In this document: piece by piece, positions 15,515 through 24,962 of the stretch | How the letters are laid out: every line of letters begins with the position of its first letter | Numbering within the stretch: the stretch's first letter is position 1 | Assembly: GCA_947168565.1 (NCBI GenBank) | Contig: CAMVMM010000002.1 | Location: 62,001 to 126,000, forward strand | Origin: an uncultured Clostridia bacterium | GTDB taxonomy: Bacteria; Bacillota; Clostridia; Christensenellales; CAG-138 | DNA length: 64,000 bases | Reading direction: 5' to 3' | The notes under the pieces: model-generated | Database searches by the model: none | What the model was told of the DNA's origin: nothing | What the model saw: the letters and a program-made list of their open reading frames with translations, nothing else | Made by a program: the position numbers and the translations under genes

Positions 15515-16882
15515 TCATGCGGTTCCGAGGCTGACGCGTATTATCGAAAGTGCATCTGTTACACTCACAGTGCCGTCACCATTCATATCCGCCGCCTCAA
15601 GATTTGCAACTGGGATTATGCCCATCGCCATGCGCAGCGCGAGAAGCGCATCGGAAATGGTTACGGTTCCGTTGCTGTCTACATCGCCGGGAGTAACCGC
15701 AGTTGGAGAATCATACACTCGAAATGTTACAAAAGCAGGGTCGTTACTAAATCCAAATCCATTACCTGCTCTAACAATTAAAGTGTAATTGCCTGCACTC
15801 GTTGGAGCGGAAGTGAAGCACAAGCGATTCCCAACCTCTGTTCCGTACAGCTCCACACCGTCTTTCCACATATAAACCCAGTAAGTAGTTGCAGTTTCAG
15901 AAGCATTCCAAGCAAAATCAATGTATTCATCGCAACTAAACGAGGTTCTTCCTGAAACAGTATGCACGTTTGTGGGTGCGGTTGGTGGGGAATCATATAC
16001 TCGGAACGTAACAGAAGAAGCAGGATCGTTACTAAAACCAGCTCCATTCCCAGCTCTAACAACTAAAGTGTAATTGCCTGCACTCGTTGGAGCGGAAGTG
16101 AAGCACAAGCAATTCCCAACCTCTGTTCCGTACAGCTCCACACCGTCTTTCCACATATAAACCCAGTAAGTAGTTGCAGTTTCAGAAGCATTCCAAGCAA
16201 AATCAATGTATTCATCGCAACTAAACAAGGTTCTTCCTGAAACAGTATGCACATTTGCAGGCGCGGCAGGCGGGTTTTGTTGATAAACATATATGAACCC
16301 CTGAAACTCACTGTTGTTAAGTAAGCCTGATATGCTTCGCCTTGTTGTAAAAAAATATTGACCGTTCCATGCGGATTCTGATGTGGTTATATAGTCACCG
16401 TCTATCCGCTCAACTACTGCAACATGTCCATTGCCGCTACTAGTCCAGCAAGCGACAGCTCCAAGAGCGGGAGTCCTGCCATAGGGATAACAGTTATTAT
16501 CAATATTGTAATCCCACCAATACTTCGCACTTGCGCGACCAGGCGTTGTACAAAGGTTAGGTGCATGCCCAAGAATTTCGTACGCCCTCCCGTATGCATA
16601 AGCTGTACAGTTCGGCATGCCATACCCAATATTGTAAAAATAATTCAATGTAGTATAGTAAGAGGGAGCTGTTGCAGGAGACATTGAAAGCCTTGGCACA
16701 AAGTTCTTTGTGGGCTCTGATTGTGAAGCGGAACTGATTTGAACTCGTGGGTGGTTTGAATAAGGTTCGTTTACGAATTCGGCCTCCGCTTCAAAGCGCG
16801 GCAGCGCAGAAACCGGCACGGCGGCAAGCGCCATGAGCGCCGCAAGGATCACCGCAAAAGCGGCTTTAAGCTTAAATTTCAT
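15515..16882 (-). CDS. Secreted CHAP-domain amidase with two repeat modules and dockerin
   Basis: A 455-residue exported protein. A signal peptide (AAFAVILAALMALAAVPVSA) is followed by a CHAP amidase/peptidase domain with catalytic Cys in GMPNCTAYAYG (about 92) and His in GNGHVAVVERI (about 153). Two almost identical Fn3-like modules of 95 residues start at about 200, and a C-terminal type I dockerin has two calcium-loop halves (GDVDSNGTVTISDALLALR; DMNGDGTVSVTDALSIIR). It probably cuts peptidoglycan outside the cell. The ATG at 16880-16882 is chosen because CAGGAGG precedes it; a TTG seven codons earlier overlaps that site. The gene is more AT-rich than its neighbours. Confidence 0.88.
   Translation of the reverse strand: MKFKLKAAFAVILAALMALAAVPVSALPRFEAEAEFVNEPYSNHPRVQISSASQSEPTKNFVPRLSMSPATAPSYYTTLNYFYNIGYGMPNCTAYAYGRAYEILGHAPNLCTTPGRASAKYWWDYNIDNNCYPYGRTPALGAVACWTSSGNGHVAVVERIDGDYITTSESAWNGQYFFTTRRSISGLLNNSEFQGFIYVYQQNPPAAPANVHTVSGRTLFSCDEYIDFAWNASETATTYWVYMWKDGVELYGTEVGNCLCFTSAPTSAGNYTLVVRAGNGAGFSNDPASSVTFRVYDSPPTAPTNVHTVSGRTSFSCDEYIDFAWNASETATTYWVYMWKDGVELYGTEVGNRLCFTSAPTSAGNYTLIVRAGNGFGFSNDPAFVTFRVYDSPTAVTPGDVDSNGTVTISDALLALRMAMGIIPVANLEAADMNGDGTVSVTDALSIIRVSLGTA
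15781..16270 (-). repeat. 285-bp in-frame tandem duplication inside the CHAP gene
   Basis: Sequence from 15781 recurs from 16066 at a period of 285 bp (95 codons). Over the first roughly 190 bp only a few bases differ, which points to a recent duplication or gene conversion of the Fn3-like module. Confidence 0.85.
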
Positions 16883-16949
16883 CTTCAATTCCTCCTGAAT
16901 CAAAATATATTTTCTTTGCGTTTTACTGCCTCAAAGAAACAGAAGGTGC

Positions 16950-17111
16950 GCAAAAAGCCTTCCCGAACGTGGTTCCGTCGGCAGGTTTGGAGCGGTTTTT
17001 GCCGCCCCAAGCCGCTTTGGGAAAACAAAAAACGACCGTGTACCTCATACACAGCCGCCGCTTCGCCCGCAGTGGCGGGGAAGTGATGCACACATTCGGG
17101 AAAGGCTTTGC
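16950..17111 (-). ncRNA. Structured 5' leader RNA of the CHAP-dockerin gene
   Basis: In the long leader, a stem of about 15 bp (16957-16971 with 17091-17106, one bulge and one G-U pair) can be lengthened by GCAAA/UUUGC after a 2-nt bulge. It encloses about 120 nt with several small hairpins, for example GUGUA-UGAGG-UACAC, CCGC-CACU-GCGG and GCGG-CAAAAA-CCGC. It does not match a riboswitch class I can recognise. The arrangement resembles a cis-regulatory RNA for a cell-wall hydrolase. Confidence 0.5.
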
Positions 17112-17270
17112 TAAATTCAGGATCAGACCTTGAAAATGAGGGGCGTTTCCCTTATAATTGAGCTTGCGAGCGCGGGAAAAAATCCCGTTGTGTATGTGGG
17201 CAGTTCACATATGCAGGTCGGAGGGGTGTTGCAGCACCCCTTCGCCGCCGCATTTTTTGTTTTCGTGTAT

Positions 17271-17299
17271 ATTTTAATGCAAATTCAAGCCTTTGTCAA
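17271..17299 (-). promoter_or_regulatory. Promoter of the CHAP-dockerin gene
   Basis: The minus strand reads TTGACA, 17 nt, TAAAAT: a near-perfect vegetative promoter. The resulting leader is about 380 nt. Just downstream are a GGGGTG/CACCCC hairpin and a CGGGA/TCCCG hairpin before the larger structured region. Confidence 0.85.
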
Positions 17300-17318
17300 T
17301 ACGTGGAAGAATAAATCC

Positions 17319-17338
17319 TAAAACGGCGATTTCCGCCG
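17319..17338 (-). terminator. Terminator of the ABC importer operon
   Basis: A CGGCG/CGCCG stem with 5-nt loop (17324-17338) is followed on the minus strand by TTTTA, 15 nt after the stop of the ATPase gene. Confidence 0.65.
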
Positions 17339-17354
17339 ATTTGTGAAAAACAGG

Positions 17355-17978
17355 CTATGCCGTCCGAAACTCACTTGCCTGAATTATCCTTTTGCAGCCG
17401 AAAAGCGCCGCCTCGTCCTCATCGTGGGTTATGAGCAGTATGGTGGAGAAATGCCGCTTTATCCTTTCGGCAACGCGCTTTTTCAGCTCCGCGTCCAGCC
17501 CCTTGAGCGGCTCGTCCAGAATTATCATATCGCCGCCGAAGGCAAGCGCGCGGGCTATGGAAACGCGCCGCTGCATACCGCCGGAAAGCTCGCGCATGGG
17601 CTTGTTTGCGGCTTCCTCAAGCTCCATTTCGCAAAGCAGCTCAAGCGCCTTTTTATCGCGCTCGGCTTTGCTTTTTTCGCTCAGCACAAGGGCGATATTA
17701 TCCTTTGCGCTGTACCACGGCAAAAGCCTGTCCTCCTGAAAAACGACGGATATGCGCCTATCCTCAAGGCCCTCGATGCTGCCGCTGTCGGGCTTGAGAA
17801 GTCCGGCAAGAAGCTTTAAAAGCGTGGTTTTGCCGCTGCCGCTCTCGCCCATAACGGCAAGGGCCTCGCCCTGCTTTAGCTCCATGGAGAAATCTCCGAA
17901 AACGCATTCGAGCTTCGGCTCGTGCGCTCCACCCTCAAAGCTCCTATATGAAAAGCAGATATTTTTAAGCCTCACCAT
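17355..17978 (-). CDS. ABC transporter ATP-binding protein, NitT/TauT family
   Basis: A 207-residue ATPase with Walker A (GESGSGKTTLLKLLAGLL), signature (LSGGMQRRVSIARAL), Walker B (MIILDEPLKGLD) and H-loop (LLITHDEDEA). It is third in a substrate-binding protein, permease, ATPase operon and its start overlaps the permease stop by 7 nt. The family energises uptake of nitrate, sulfonates, taurine or pyrimidine precursors. At 207 residues it is short, lacking the usual C-terminal extension. The substrate is not determined. Confidence 0.88.
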   Translation of the reverse strand: MVRLKNICFSYRSFEGGAHEPKLECVFGDFSMELKQGEALAVMGESGSGKTTLLKLLAGLLKPDSGSIEGLEDRRISVVFQEDRLLPWYSAKDNIALVLSEKSKAERDKKALELLCEMELEEAANKPMRELSGGMQRRVSIARALAFGGDMIILDEPLKGLDAELKKRVAERIKRHFSTILLITHDEDEAALFGCKRIIQASEFRTA

Positions 17979-18718
17979 TTTTTAAGTCTCCCAAGCAGGC
18001 GCACCATCACCGCCTCAAGCAGCATGCTTATTATGATTATTGCCGCCGTCCAGGCAAAAAGGCGGGGCGTTTCAAGGTAGAGCTTGCTTTCATAAAGCGC
18101 CTTGCCTATGCTCAGCCTGCTCATTGCTATCACCTCCGCCGCAACGCAGCTTTTCCACGCGAAGCCGAAGCCCGTGGTGGCGGCCGTTAAAAAATGCGGC
18201 AGCACGGAGGGAATATAGATGCTTTTCAGCGTTTTTGCCCTTGACAGGCGGAAAACCTTCGCCATTTCAAGAAGCTGCGGATCGGTTTCGGTTATGCCCT
18301 TGCTTACGTTCGCCCATGCTATCGGCACAACCATCAGAAACGAAACGGCGACGGGTGTGGTGACGGGCGAAAAATACAGCAGAAGCAGCACTATGAACGA
18401 GGTTACGGGCGTTGCCTTTATGATGCTGCGCAGCGGGGAGAGGAATGCGGAAAGCAGCCTTGACGCGGCGGTGAGCGTTCCAAGAAGCGTTCCCGCAAGC
18501 ATGCCGAGAGCGAAGCCCGCCAGCACGCGAAGCAGCGTGTGCAGCAGGCTTTGCCAAAAATTCGCCGTGCCCATCAGCTCGAAAAGGGTTTTTAAAACGG
18601 AAAAAGGAGTCGGGAGCAAAAGCTCGCTCCCGACAAGGGCGGCCGCAAGGTGCCAAACGGCAAGCCAAAACGCGGCCACTATGATTATTATACCTGTTTT
18701 TCCGGCGGCCTTCTTCAT
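17972..18718 (-). CDS. ABC transporter permease, NitT/TauT family
   Basis: A 248-residue membrane protein with about six helices and the ABC importer coupling segment (ETDPQLLEMAKVFRLSRAKT, then IYIPSVLPHFLTAATTGFGF). It overlaps the genes on either side by 4-7 nt, consistent with translational coupling. It forms the membrane channel of the importer. Confidence 0.88.
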   Translation of the reverse strand: MKKAAGKTGIIIIVAAFWLAVWHLAAALVGSELLLPTPFSVLKTLFELMGTANFWQSLLHTLLRVLAGFALGMLAGTLLGTLTAASRLLSAFLSPLRSIIKATPVTSFIVLLLLYFSPVTTPVAVSFLMVVPIAWANVSKGITETDPQLLEMAKVFRLSRAKTLKSIYIPSVLPHFLTAATTGFGFAWKSCVAAEVIAMSRLSIGKALYESKLYLETPRLFAWTAAIIIISMLLEAVMVRLLGRLKKW

Positions 18719-19674
18719 GCGCCGAAATAGAAGTCATCCGCAGGCAGCTTGCCGCCCACGCTCTGGGGGTTCGCCTCGAAAAGCACGTTCAGCATACCCG
18801 AAACCGCCTTTTTCATATCCGCCCCGCCGATGAATTTGATGTTGCAGGAGGGGATCGCCTTCTTTGCAAGGCCCTCCTGGGGCAGTATCTCCGCCTCTGC
18901 GATCAGCTTGGCGGCCTCGTCCACGTTTTCATTAACGAATTTGGTGCTCGCTTCGTAATCCTTGACGAAGGTCTCGATCGCGGCCCTGTTCTTTTCCGCA
19001 AAGCCCTTCCTTGCAATCACAACGCCCTGAACGAGCTGCGCATCCGAAACCTTGTTCCACTCCTCGGTAAGATCGAGCGCTATGCGAAGCTTGTCGGACT
19101 GATTCATGGCGCTTGTGACGTTGGGCTGGGGCAGCATGCCGATCTCCGCCTCGCCGGAGGCAAGCAGGGTGGCAAGCGCCGCGTGCTCGCCAACGTATTC
19201 CACCTCGGCGGTGACGTTGTTCTTTTGCATAAGGTAGTTCAGAATGTATTCCGGGGTCGCGCCCTGACCGGTGGCGTAAAGCTTTTTGCCGTTCAGATCG
19301 GCTATGGATTTAACGCTGTCGCCGTTTTCAAGCACGTAGAGCACGCCGAGGGTGGCAACGCCGAGCACCACCACGTCCCCGTTCAGCCTGTTGTAGAGGG
19401 TGGAGGCAAGGTTGATGGGCACCGCCGCCACGTCCACGTCGCCGCTGATGAAGCGGGGCGCGAGCGCGTCCGGAGAGGCCTCGATGGAAACCTTATAGTG
19501 CGGGTATTCGTCCCCGATGAGCTTTACCATGCCCATGCCGGTGGGGCCCTTGAGCGCGGCGATGCGGATATCGGTATCCTGCGCGCCGCTCTGTTCGCCG
19601 CCCTTGCAGGCGGGAGCGGCGAAAACCGCCGCAAGCATCAGTACGGAAAGGATGAGTGACACAAGCTTTTTCAT
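18715..19674 (-). CDS. ABC transporter substrate-binding lipoprotein, NitT/TauT family
   Basis: A 319-residue lipoprotein. The signal peptide ends in a lipobox-like AAPACKGG. The mature protein has the periplasmic-binding fold of the NMT1/TauA group (IRIAALKGPTGMGMVKLIGD, then GDVDVAAVPINLASTLYNRL and NGKKLYATGQGATPEYILNY). AAGGAG lies nine nt before the ATG. It is first in the operon, behind a strong promoter. Ligand unknown; sulfonates, amines or thiamine precursors are all possible for this group. Confidence 0.87.
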   Translation of the reverse strand: MKKLVSLILSVLMLAAVFAAPACKGGEQSGAQDTDIRIAALKGPTGMGMVKLIGDEYPHYKVSIEASPDALAPRFISGDVDVAAVPINLASTLYNRLNGDVVVLGVATLGVLYVLENGDSVKSIADLNGKKLYATGQGATPEYILNYLMQKNNVTAEVEYVGEHAALATLLASGEAEIGMLPQPNVTSAMNQSDKLRIALDLTEEWNKVSDAQLVQGVVIARKGFAEKNRAAIETFVKDYEASTKFVNENVDEAAKLIAEAEILPQEGLAKKAIPSCNIKFIGGADMKKAVSGMLNVLFEANPQSVGGKLPADDFYFGA

Positions 19675-19734
19675 TTTTCTTTGCTCCTTGCTTTTATTCT
19701 TTGCACGGACATGAGGGTTCGTGCCGCAACGAAT

Positions 19735-19763
19735 ATTTTAGTGCAAAGCAGAAAAACTGTCAA
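19735..19763 (-). promoter_or_regulatory. Promoter of the ABC importer operon
   Basis: The minus strand reads TTGACA, 17 nt, TAAAAT, with a leader of about 55 nt. Confidence 0.85.
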
Positions 19764-19836
19764 TGAGCAAAGGGCTCGAAAAGCGGCTTAAAAACAAATA
19801 TAATCGTGTGGCGGCGGAGCGGAGCATAGGAAAGGA

Positions 19837-19850
19837 GCGGCCTGAGCCGC
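19837..19850 (-). terminator. Weak hairpin after the CAP-dockerin gene
   Basis: GCGGC/GCCGC with a tetraloop, followed by TCCTTTCC on the minus strand. A short stem, so the call is tentative. Confidence 0.35.
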
Positions 19851-19912
19851 CCCCGTAAAAGCTTGGTATATTGCCGCGATCGGGCTTTGCCGATTCGGGC
19901 TGTTATTCCGTT

Positions 19913-21310
19913 TTATACGCCCATCGCGGCGCGCATGATGAGCAGCGCGTCAACAATATCCACAGCGCCGTCGCCGTTCACGTCCGCCGCGTCAAAATTG
20001 GTGCATTCCTCCGCCTCAAGCGCAACGCGGAACACGGCAAGCGCGTCGTTTGCGTCAACGTCGCCGTCGCAGTCATAGTCGCCCATAAGGGATGCCGGCG
20101 TGGGTGAGGGTGTCGGCGTGGGTGAGGGCGTGGGCGTGGGTGAGGGCGTGGGCGTGGGGGTAGGAGTAGGCGTAGGAGTAGGAGTAGGAGTAGGAGTAGG
20201 AGTAGGAGTGGGCGTGGGGGTAGGCGTGGGATCAGCCACGGGAGCAACCGAAGCATCGAAGAAATCCACCTCATAGGAGAAGGGAACGCTCGCACCGCTC
20301 CTGTCCTTGATGCCGGTGATGGTAACGGTGTAAACACCCTCATACTTGGTGATTCCGTCGGGCCGGAATATGATGCAGTTGCTTACTCCAAAGCCCTGGT
20401 TATTGACGTTCATATAGAGAGCGGAGTAGGGATCGTACATGGTGCCGCCATTCAGAGTCCAAGTCCTCGAATCGCTTGCGCGGGTGATGGTAATAGTGAG
20501 ATCGGACATAACGGGCGCGGAGTATTTGCTCGGATTCAGCGTAACGCTCCAGGGGGTGCTTGCGGTGAAGCCGATGGTGTTGTTCATGAAGTTGCCGCTT
20601 GCGGGCCATGCGATGAAGTTGTAATCACCGACGGATGCGCTCGTGTCCCAAGCCTTTTCGCAGGAATATCTGGTGTATGCGCTGCCGGTCTTGACGGCAT
20701 AGCCAAAGCCGACCTTGCCCATGGCGGGGTTGAGCTGCCAGCGGCGATGACCGACCATGGGAATATTGCTCGCGCTGCTGTCGTCCATAAAGCCGTCCGG
20801 AGTCTGGGTGAGGTATCTGCCTGCGGAGATATTGCTCGTTGAGGTCGCCTGCGTGCCGAGATTGAAGAAATCATCGGGCATGTCCGAAGGCTGGGAGGGA
20901 TAATGGCTGAAATTGGAGGAAGCGAGCAGCACGGCGCCGTACTGCGCGTTCTGGTTCATCGAGTTGTCGAGCGCAACGGTGCCGAGGCCTGCGATGGTGC
21001 GCAGCGCGTTGAGCCTGTTCAGCGTTGCGTTGAGCACATCGTGATGCAGCTGACCTGCGGTATAGGGGTTGTAAGTCGGCTCGGTGATGAAAACGTTCGC
21101 CGGCATATCATTGGTGTTTTGGGCAAGAATCTCATAGATCTCTTGCTTGCTGAGCTTGGCCATAGATGTAAGGCCGCTGTCGAGATGGGTGCGCACGGGC
21201 TCGGACTGCGCCGAACGGGTGCCATCGGGGATGGAAGCGGAGAGCGGGGATACCGCGAGCATCACCGCTGCGAGTATTGAGGAGAAAACACGAAAAATTG
21301 ATGCTGCCAT
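19913..21310 (-). CDS. Secreted CAP-domain protein with Pro-Thr linker and dockerin
   Basis: A 465-residue exported protein. A signal peptide is followed by a region with [20 protein letters not shown], a CAP (SCP/PR1-like) domain ([40 protein letters not shown]), a beta-rich segment, a long Pro-Thr/Pro-Ser linker and a C-terminal type I dockerin ([40 protein letters not shown]). The start is placed at the ATG at 21308-21310, which has AAAGG nine to ten nt upstream; an ATG six codons earlier has none. The function of bacterial CAP domains is poorly known. The dockerin implies attachment to a cohesin scaffold encoded elsewhere. Confidence 0.85.
   Translation of the reverse strand: MAASIFRVFSSILAAVMLAVSPLSASIPDGTRSAQSEPVRTHLDSGLTSMAKLSKQEIYEILAQNTNDMPANVFITEPTYNPYTAGQLHHDVLNATLNRLNALRTIAGLGTVALDNSMNQNAQYGAVLLASSNFSHYPSQPSDMPDDFFNLGTQATSTSNISAGRYLTQTPDGFMDDSSASNIPMVGHRRWQLNPAMGKVGFGYAVKTGSAYTRYSCEKAWDTSASVGDYNFIAWPASGNFMNNTIGFTASTPWSVTLNPSKYSAPVMSDLTITITRASDSRTWTLNGGTMYDPYSALYMNVNNQGFGVSNCIIFRPDGITKYEGVYTVTITGIKDRSGASVPFSYEVDFFDASVAPVADPTPTPTPTPTPTPTPTPTPTPTPTPTPTPSPTPTPSPTPTPSPTPASLMGDYDCDGDVDANDALAVFRVALEAEECTNFDAADVNGDGAVDIVDALLIMRAAMGV
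20096..20235 (-). repeat. Hexanucleotide microsatellite coding the Pro-Thr linker
   Basis: Repeated 6-nt units of the type GTGGGC/GTAGGA on the plus strand encode the Pro-Thr/Pro-Ser dipeptides. Slippage in multiples of six would change linker length without a frameshift. Confidence 0.85.
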
Positions 21311-21357
21311 GTTTTTCTTACCTTTCATAAAGCATTCGCATAAACTTGCCGGATATT

Positions 21358-21385
21358 ATTATAGCATATCATTATCAAATGTCAA
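21358..21385 (-). promoter_or_regulatory. Promoter of the CAP-dockerin gene
   Basis: The minus strand reads TTGACA, 16 nt, TATAAT: both hexamers perfect. The leader is short, about 40 nt. Confidence 0.88.
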
Positions 21386-21574
21386 CACAATGAAAATTAT
21401 ACATCGGCCTTCGGCGGTGCCTCCAGAGCCGTGCTGTAAGCAAAGAAAAAAGCTGTGTTTTGAGAGCTTGCTTTTGCGCGTTATTTTGCCCTTATCGCGC
21501 GGGAAGAAAGCCGCTTTCACGGCTTTGCCATATTTATGTTGCTTATTTGTGCCCGTATTGCTAAAAAATAGTAT

Positions 21575-21603
21575 TTGCGCACTTCGCTTAATTGTGGTAT
21601 TAT
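21575..21603 (+). promoter_or_regulatory. ftsH: Promoter of ftsH
   Basis: TTGCGC, 17 nt, TATTAT, about 60 nt before the ftsH start. Confidence 0.6.
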
Positions 21604-21664
21604 ATGTATCAACAGATTTAATGGGGGATTGTCGCCGTGTGCGCGCCCCAAGCAGGAGGTTGGT

Positions 21665-23716
21665 TTGAGAAAGCCCAGATTTAGTATTTCAACGATAATC
21701 GTGTATCTTGTGATCTTAGGCGTGTTTATCGCCATGATCCTGATCGGAAACGATTCCATGTCCAAAAAGCCCGATCAGCTCCGCACCGCCGAGTTTTATT
21801 CGCTTGTGAAGGCGGGCATGACGCAGGGCGCGGGCGAGCAAAACACAAAGGTGTTTGCCGTTCAGATCACCGAGGAAACGCTTTACGGCATGTATACCGA
21901 GGGCGCCACCGAGGAGGAGTTTGAAAAATTCAAAAAAGGCAGGGGCTACGACTTCTACGTTACCGTCGGCTCCGCAGAAACCTTTCAAAACGAGATCTCA
22001 AAGCTCGTTGCTTCGCGCTATCCGGATGCCTTCGAGTCCTCGGACAGCGTCACCGTATCCGACTACGGCTTTGATTACAAGATAAATCCGCAGCCCACCA
22101 CGCCGTGGTTCATAATGCTGCTGCCCTATATACTGCTTTTCGGCGCGCTTATAATGAGCGTTGTGATGATCTCCCGCGCCAACGGCGGCAAGCAGGGCGC
22201 CAATTTCGCAAGAAGCCGCGCCAAAACCGCCGATGAGCTTGGCATCAAGAATACCTTCAAGGACGTTGCCGGAGCGGACGAGGAAAAGCAGGAGCTGAAG
22301 GAAATAGTCGATTTCCTTAAAAATCCCAAGGAATTTACCGATATGGGCGCCAGGATCCCCAAGGGCGTGCTGCTCGTCGGCCCTCCCGGTACCGGTAAAA
22401 CGCTGCTTGCGCGAGCCGTTGCGGGCGAGGCGAACGTGCCGTTCTTCTCCATCTCCAGCTCCGAATTCGTGGAGCTGTACGTGGGCGTCGGCGCGAGCCG
22501 TGTGCGCGATATGTTCCAAACCGCAAAGCGCAGCGCCCCCGCCATTATATTTATTGATGAGATCGACGCGGTGGGCCGCCAGCGCGGCGCGGGTCTTGGC
22601 GGCGGACACGACGAGAGGGAGCAGACGCTCAACCAGCTCCTTGTGGAGATGGACGGCTTTTCGAGCAACCTCGGCATCATAGTTATGGCCGCCACAAACA
22701 GGCCGGACGTGCTCGACCCCGCGCTGCTGCGCCCGGGCAGGTTCGACAGGCGCATCACCGTGAACTACCCCGACGTTAAGGGGCGCAAGGCCATCCTTGA
22801 GGTTCACGCCAGAAAGAAAAAATTCGCAAGCGACGTCGATTTCGATAAAATTGCCAAGCTCACACCGGGTCTTACCGGCGCCGATCTTGAAAATATTTTA
22901 AACGAGGCGGCGATACTTGCCGTGCGCGATAAGCGCAAGCAGATCAATTCCTTCGATATCGACGAGGCGATAAAGCGCGTGCTCTACGGCCCTGAAAAGA
23001 AGAGCCGCACCGTCACTCAGGATGATCTTCGCACCACGGCGTATCATGAGGTCGGTCACGCGGTGGTGGCGCACTGCACGCCGCAGGGCGAGCCCGTGCA
23101 CGAGCTTTCCATCATCCCGCGCGGTCAGGCGGCGGGCTACACCCGCATGCTTCCGCAGGATACCTACACGCACGTTACCAGGAATAAGCTGCTGGATATG
23201 ATAGCCGTTATGCTCGGCGGCAGAGCTGCGGAAACGCTGCTGCTCTCCGATATAAGCACCGGCGCTCAAAACGACCTTATGAACGCCACGAATATCGCGC
23301 GAAGCATGGTCACGGAGTACGGCATGAGCGATGAGATAGGCCCCGTGTACCTCTCCGGCGGTCAGGAGGTGTTCCTCGGCAAGAGCTTTGCAAGCCAGCA
23401 GAACTTCTCCGACGAGCTTGCCGCGGATATAGATAAAGAGATCCACCGCATTCTCACCGAGCAGTCCAAACGCGCCGTGGAAATTCTGGATGCGCACCGC
23501 GAGGGCATAGAGCGCGTGGTGAAGTGCCTGCTTGAAAAGGAGCAGATCACCGGCGCGGAGTTCGAGGCGGTGTTTGAGGGCAGGGAATACGTCGAGCCCG
23601 CCGAAGCCGAAGCGGAAAGCCCGCAGCTTGAGGCTGCGGGAGCGTCCGATCCCGAGACCGCCGGTGAGCCGGAAGGCTCTGCAAGCGGCGCAGCGGGCGA
23701 ATCGGCCGGGGCGTAA
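21665..23716 (+). CDS. ftsH: ATP-dependent zinc metalloprotease FtsH
   Basis: A 683-residue membrane AAA+ protease that degrades misfolded membrane proteins and short-lived regulators. It has an N-terminal helix ([20 protein letters not shown]), an external domain, a second helix ([20 protein letters not shown]), Walker A ([18 protein letters not shown]), Walker B ([11 protein letters not shown]), second region of homology ([19 protein letters not shown]) and the zinc site HEVGHAVV. The start is TTG at 21665-21667, chosen because AGGAGG is five nt upstream and the protein then begins like other FtsH proteins. The C-terminal tail of about 45 residues is rich in Ala, Glu and Gly. Confidence 0.95.
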   Translation: MRKPRFSISTIIVYLVILGVFIAMILIGNDSMSKKPDQLRTAEFYSLVKAGMTQGAGEQNTKVFAVQITEETLYGMYTEGATEEEFEKFKKGRGYDFYVTVGSAETFQNEISKLVASRYPDAFESSDSVTVSDYGFDYKINPQPTTPWFIMLLPYILLFGALIMSVVMISRANGGKQGANFARSRAKTADELGIKNTFKDVAGADEEKQELKEIVDFLKNPKEFTDMGARIPKGVLLVGPPGTGKTLLARAVAGEANVPFFSISSSEFVELYVGVGASRVRDMFQTAKRSAPAIIFIDEIDAVGRQRGAGLGGGHDEREQTLNQLLVEMDGFSSNLGIIVMAATNRPDVLDPALLRPGRFDRRITVNYPDVKGRKAILEVHARKKKFASDVDFDKIAKLTPGLTGADLENILNEAAILAVRDKRKQINSFDIDEAIKRVLYGPEKKSRTVTQDDLRTTAYHEVGHAVVAHCTPQGEPVHELSIIPRGQAAGYTRMLPQDTYTHVTRNKLLDMIAVMLGGRAAETLLLSDISTGAQNDLMNATNIARSMVTEYGMSDEIGPVYLSGGQEVFLGKSFASQQNFSDELAADIDKEIHRILTEQSKRAVEILDAHREGIERVVKCLLEKEQITGAEFEAVFEGREYVEPAEAEAESPQLEAAGASDPETAGEPEGSASGAAGESAGA

Positions 23717-23768
23717 GCGCAGGAAATGACCGCCTTCGGGCGTATATCAAAAAAAGCTGATCAAATCA

Positions 23769-23800
23769 AAAAAGCGGGTCGAGCCTTCGATCCGCTTTTT
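23769..23800 (+). terminator. Intrinsic terminator of ftsH
   Basis: A 14-bp stem (AAAAAGCGGGTCGA/TCGATCCGCTTTTT, one G-T pair) with a 4-nt loop and T-run. It is A-rich on the other side, so it could work in both directions. Confidence 0.88.
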
Positions 23801-23873
23801 GCTTTGGGAAAATCGGTTTTTTTGTTTGCACACCGCATGGGAAGCCTTTGCCGCACAGCAAAGAATGCCGCGC

Positions 23874-24962
23874 TCAGCCGTCGATTATATGCACCTCGCC
23901 GCTTGAGGTGAAGCTGCCCGCAATACCGGGGGTGATGAAGATGCCGCCGTCCGAGCGCATCAGGATCATATCAAAAGCCCTTCCGCTCGCGTTCCAATAA
24001 TCTATGGAGCCCTCAAGCCCCATTATGAAGCAGGCGGTGGAGAGCGCGTCCGCAAGGATGCCGCTTGAGGAAACTATAGTTACGCTCGCAAGCCCCGTTT
24101 CGGCGGGATAGCCCGTGCTTGGGTCTATGATGTGGTGATAGAGCCGGCCGGTTTTTGCGTCGGTAAAATTGCGCTCGTACGCACCGGAGGTTATCACCGC
24201 CTTGTCCGCAACGGAAACAATGCCGAGGTATTCGCCGCCGTCCTTATTGAAGGGATGCACTATGCCGCAGCGCCACGGGGTGCCGTCCGGCTTGGCGCCG
24301 AGGCACTGCACGTTTCCGCCCAGCGAAACGCAGGCGGAGCTTATGCCCCTTTCGCGGAAAAGCTCTGTAAGCCTGTCCGAGGTGTAGCCCTTTGCGATGC
24401 CGCCAAGGTCTATGCCCGCTGCGCTGCCCAGGGATAATTCGCCGTTTGAAAGCGAGAGCTTTTCGCTGCCGATATGCTCAAGAGCCGCCGCTATCTCGCT
24501 GCTTTCGGGCACGCGATAATCTCCGCTCGTAAAGCCCCAAAGCTCCATCAGCGGCAGCACCGTTATATCAAAAGCGCCGCCCGTTTCGCCGTGAAGCTCT
24601 ATCGCCTTCTCCACTATAAGCGCGGTTTCCGCGTCCACGGCGGCCCTGCCGCTTTCGTTCACGCGGCGCACGCTGCCGCTCTCGCTCCCTATGGAAAGCA
24701 GCGCGTCAATGCGCTTTATCTCGCTCACGGCTTCATCCGCCGCCGCTTCGCTCCCATCGCCATAGCAGCTCAGCTTCATATAGGTGTCCATGGCAAAAAC
24801 CTCGCGCACGGCGGAAGCGGTTTTGGTATCCTTCGCGCAGGCGGAAAAAAGCGCAACCGAAGCAAGCACCGCCGAAGCAAGCGCCGCCGAAATAAGCGCG
24901 GCAGGCAGATGCGAAAGCCGCCTTGCTATTTGAAAAGCCTTGCGTCCCGAAGCTTTTTGCAT
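23874..24962 (-). CDS. apbE: FAD:protein FMN transferase (ApbE family lipoprotein)
   Basis: A 362-residue lipoprotein (signal peptide ending LFSAC) that attaches FMN from FAD to Thr or Ser of exported or membrane electron carriers. ApbE motifs seen are FAMDTYMKLSCYG, GAFDITVLPLMELWGF, GIDLGGIAKGYTSDRL, VSLGGNVQCLG, ITSGAYERNF and YHHIIDPSTGYPAE. The start at 24960-24962 has GGGAGG six nt upstream. Its first 37 nt overlap the end of the Gx-transporter gene. It is third in an operon with a NusG-II protein and that transporter, a set usually tied to flavin-based electron transfer. Confidence 0.93.
   Translation of the reverse strand: MQKASGRKAFQIARRLSHLPAALISAALASAVLASVALFSACAKDTKTASAVREVFAMDTYMKLSCYGDGSEAAADEAVSEIKRIDALLSIGSESGSVRRVNESGRAAVDAETALIVEKAIELHGETGGAFDITVLPLMELWGFTSGDYRVPESSEIAAALEHIGSEKLSLSNGELSLGSAAGIDLGGIAKGYTSDRLTELFRERGISSACVSLGGNVQCLGAKPDGTPWRCGIVHPFNKDGGEYLGIVSVADKAVITSGAYERNFTDAKTGRLYHHIIDPSTGYPAETGLASVTIVSSSGILADALSTACFIMGLEGSIDYWNASGRAFDMILMRSDGGIFITPGIAGSFTSSGEVHIIDG

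Noticed and set aside
15181..15534. Protein-coding frames in the repeat island
   Set aside because: They cross repeats and palindromes, and translate to low-complexity basic sequence without a ribosome binding site.
16904..17354. c-di-GMP, c-di-AMP or other known riboswitch
   Set aside because: Conserved core sequences of these classes could not be found by eye; kept only as an unclassified structured leader.
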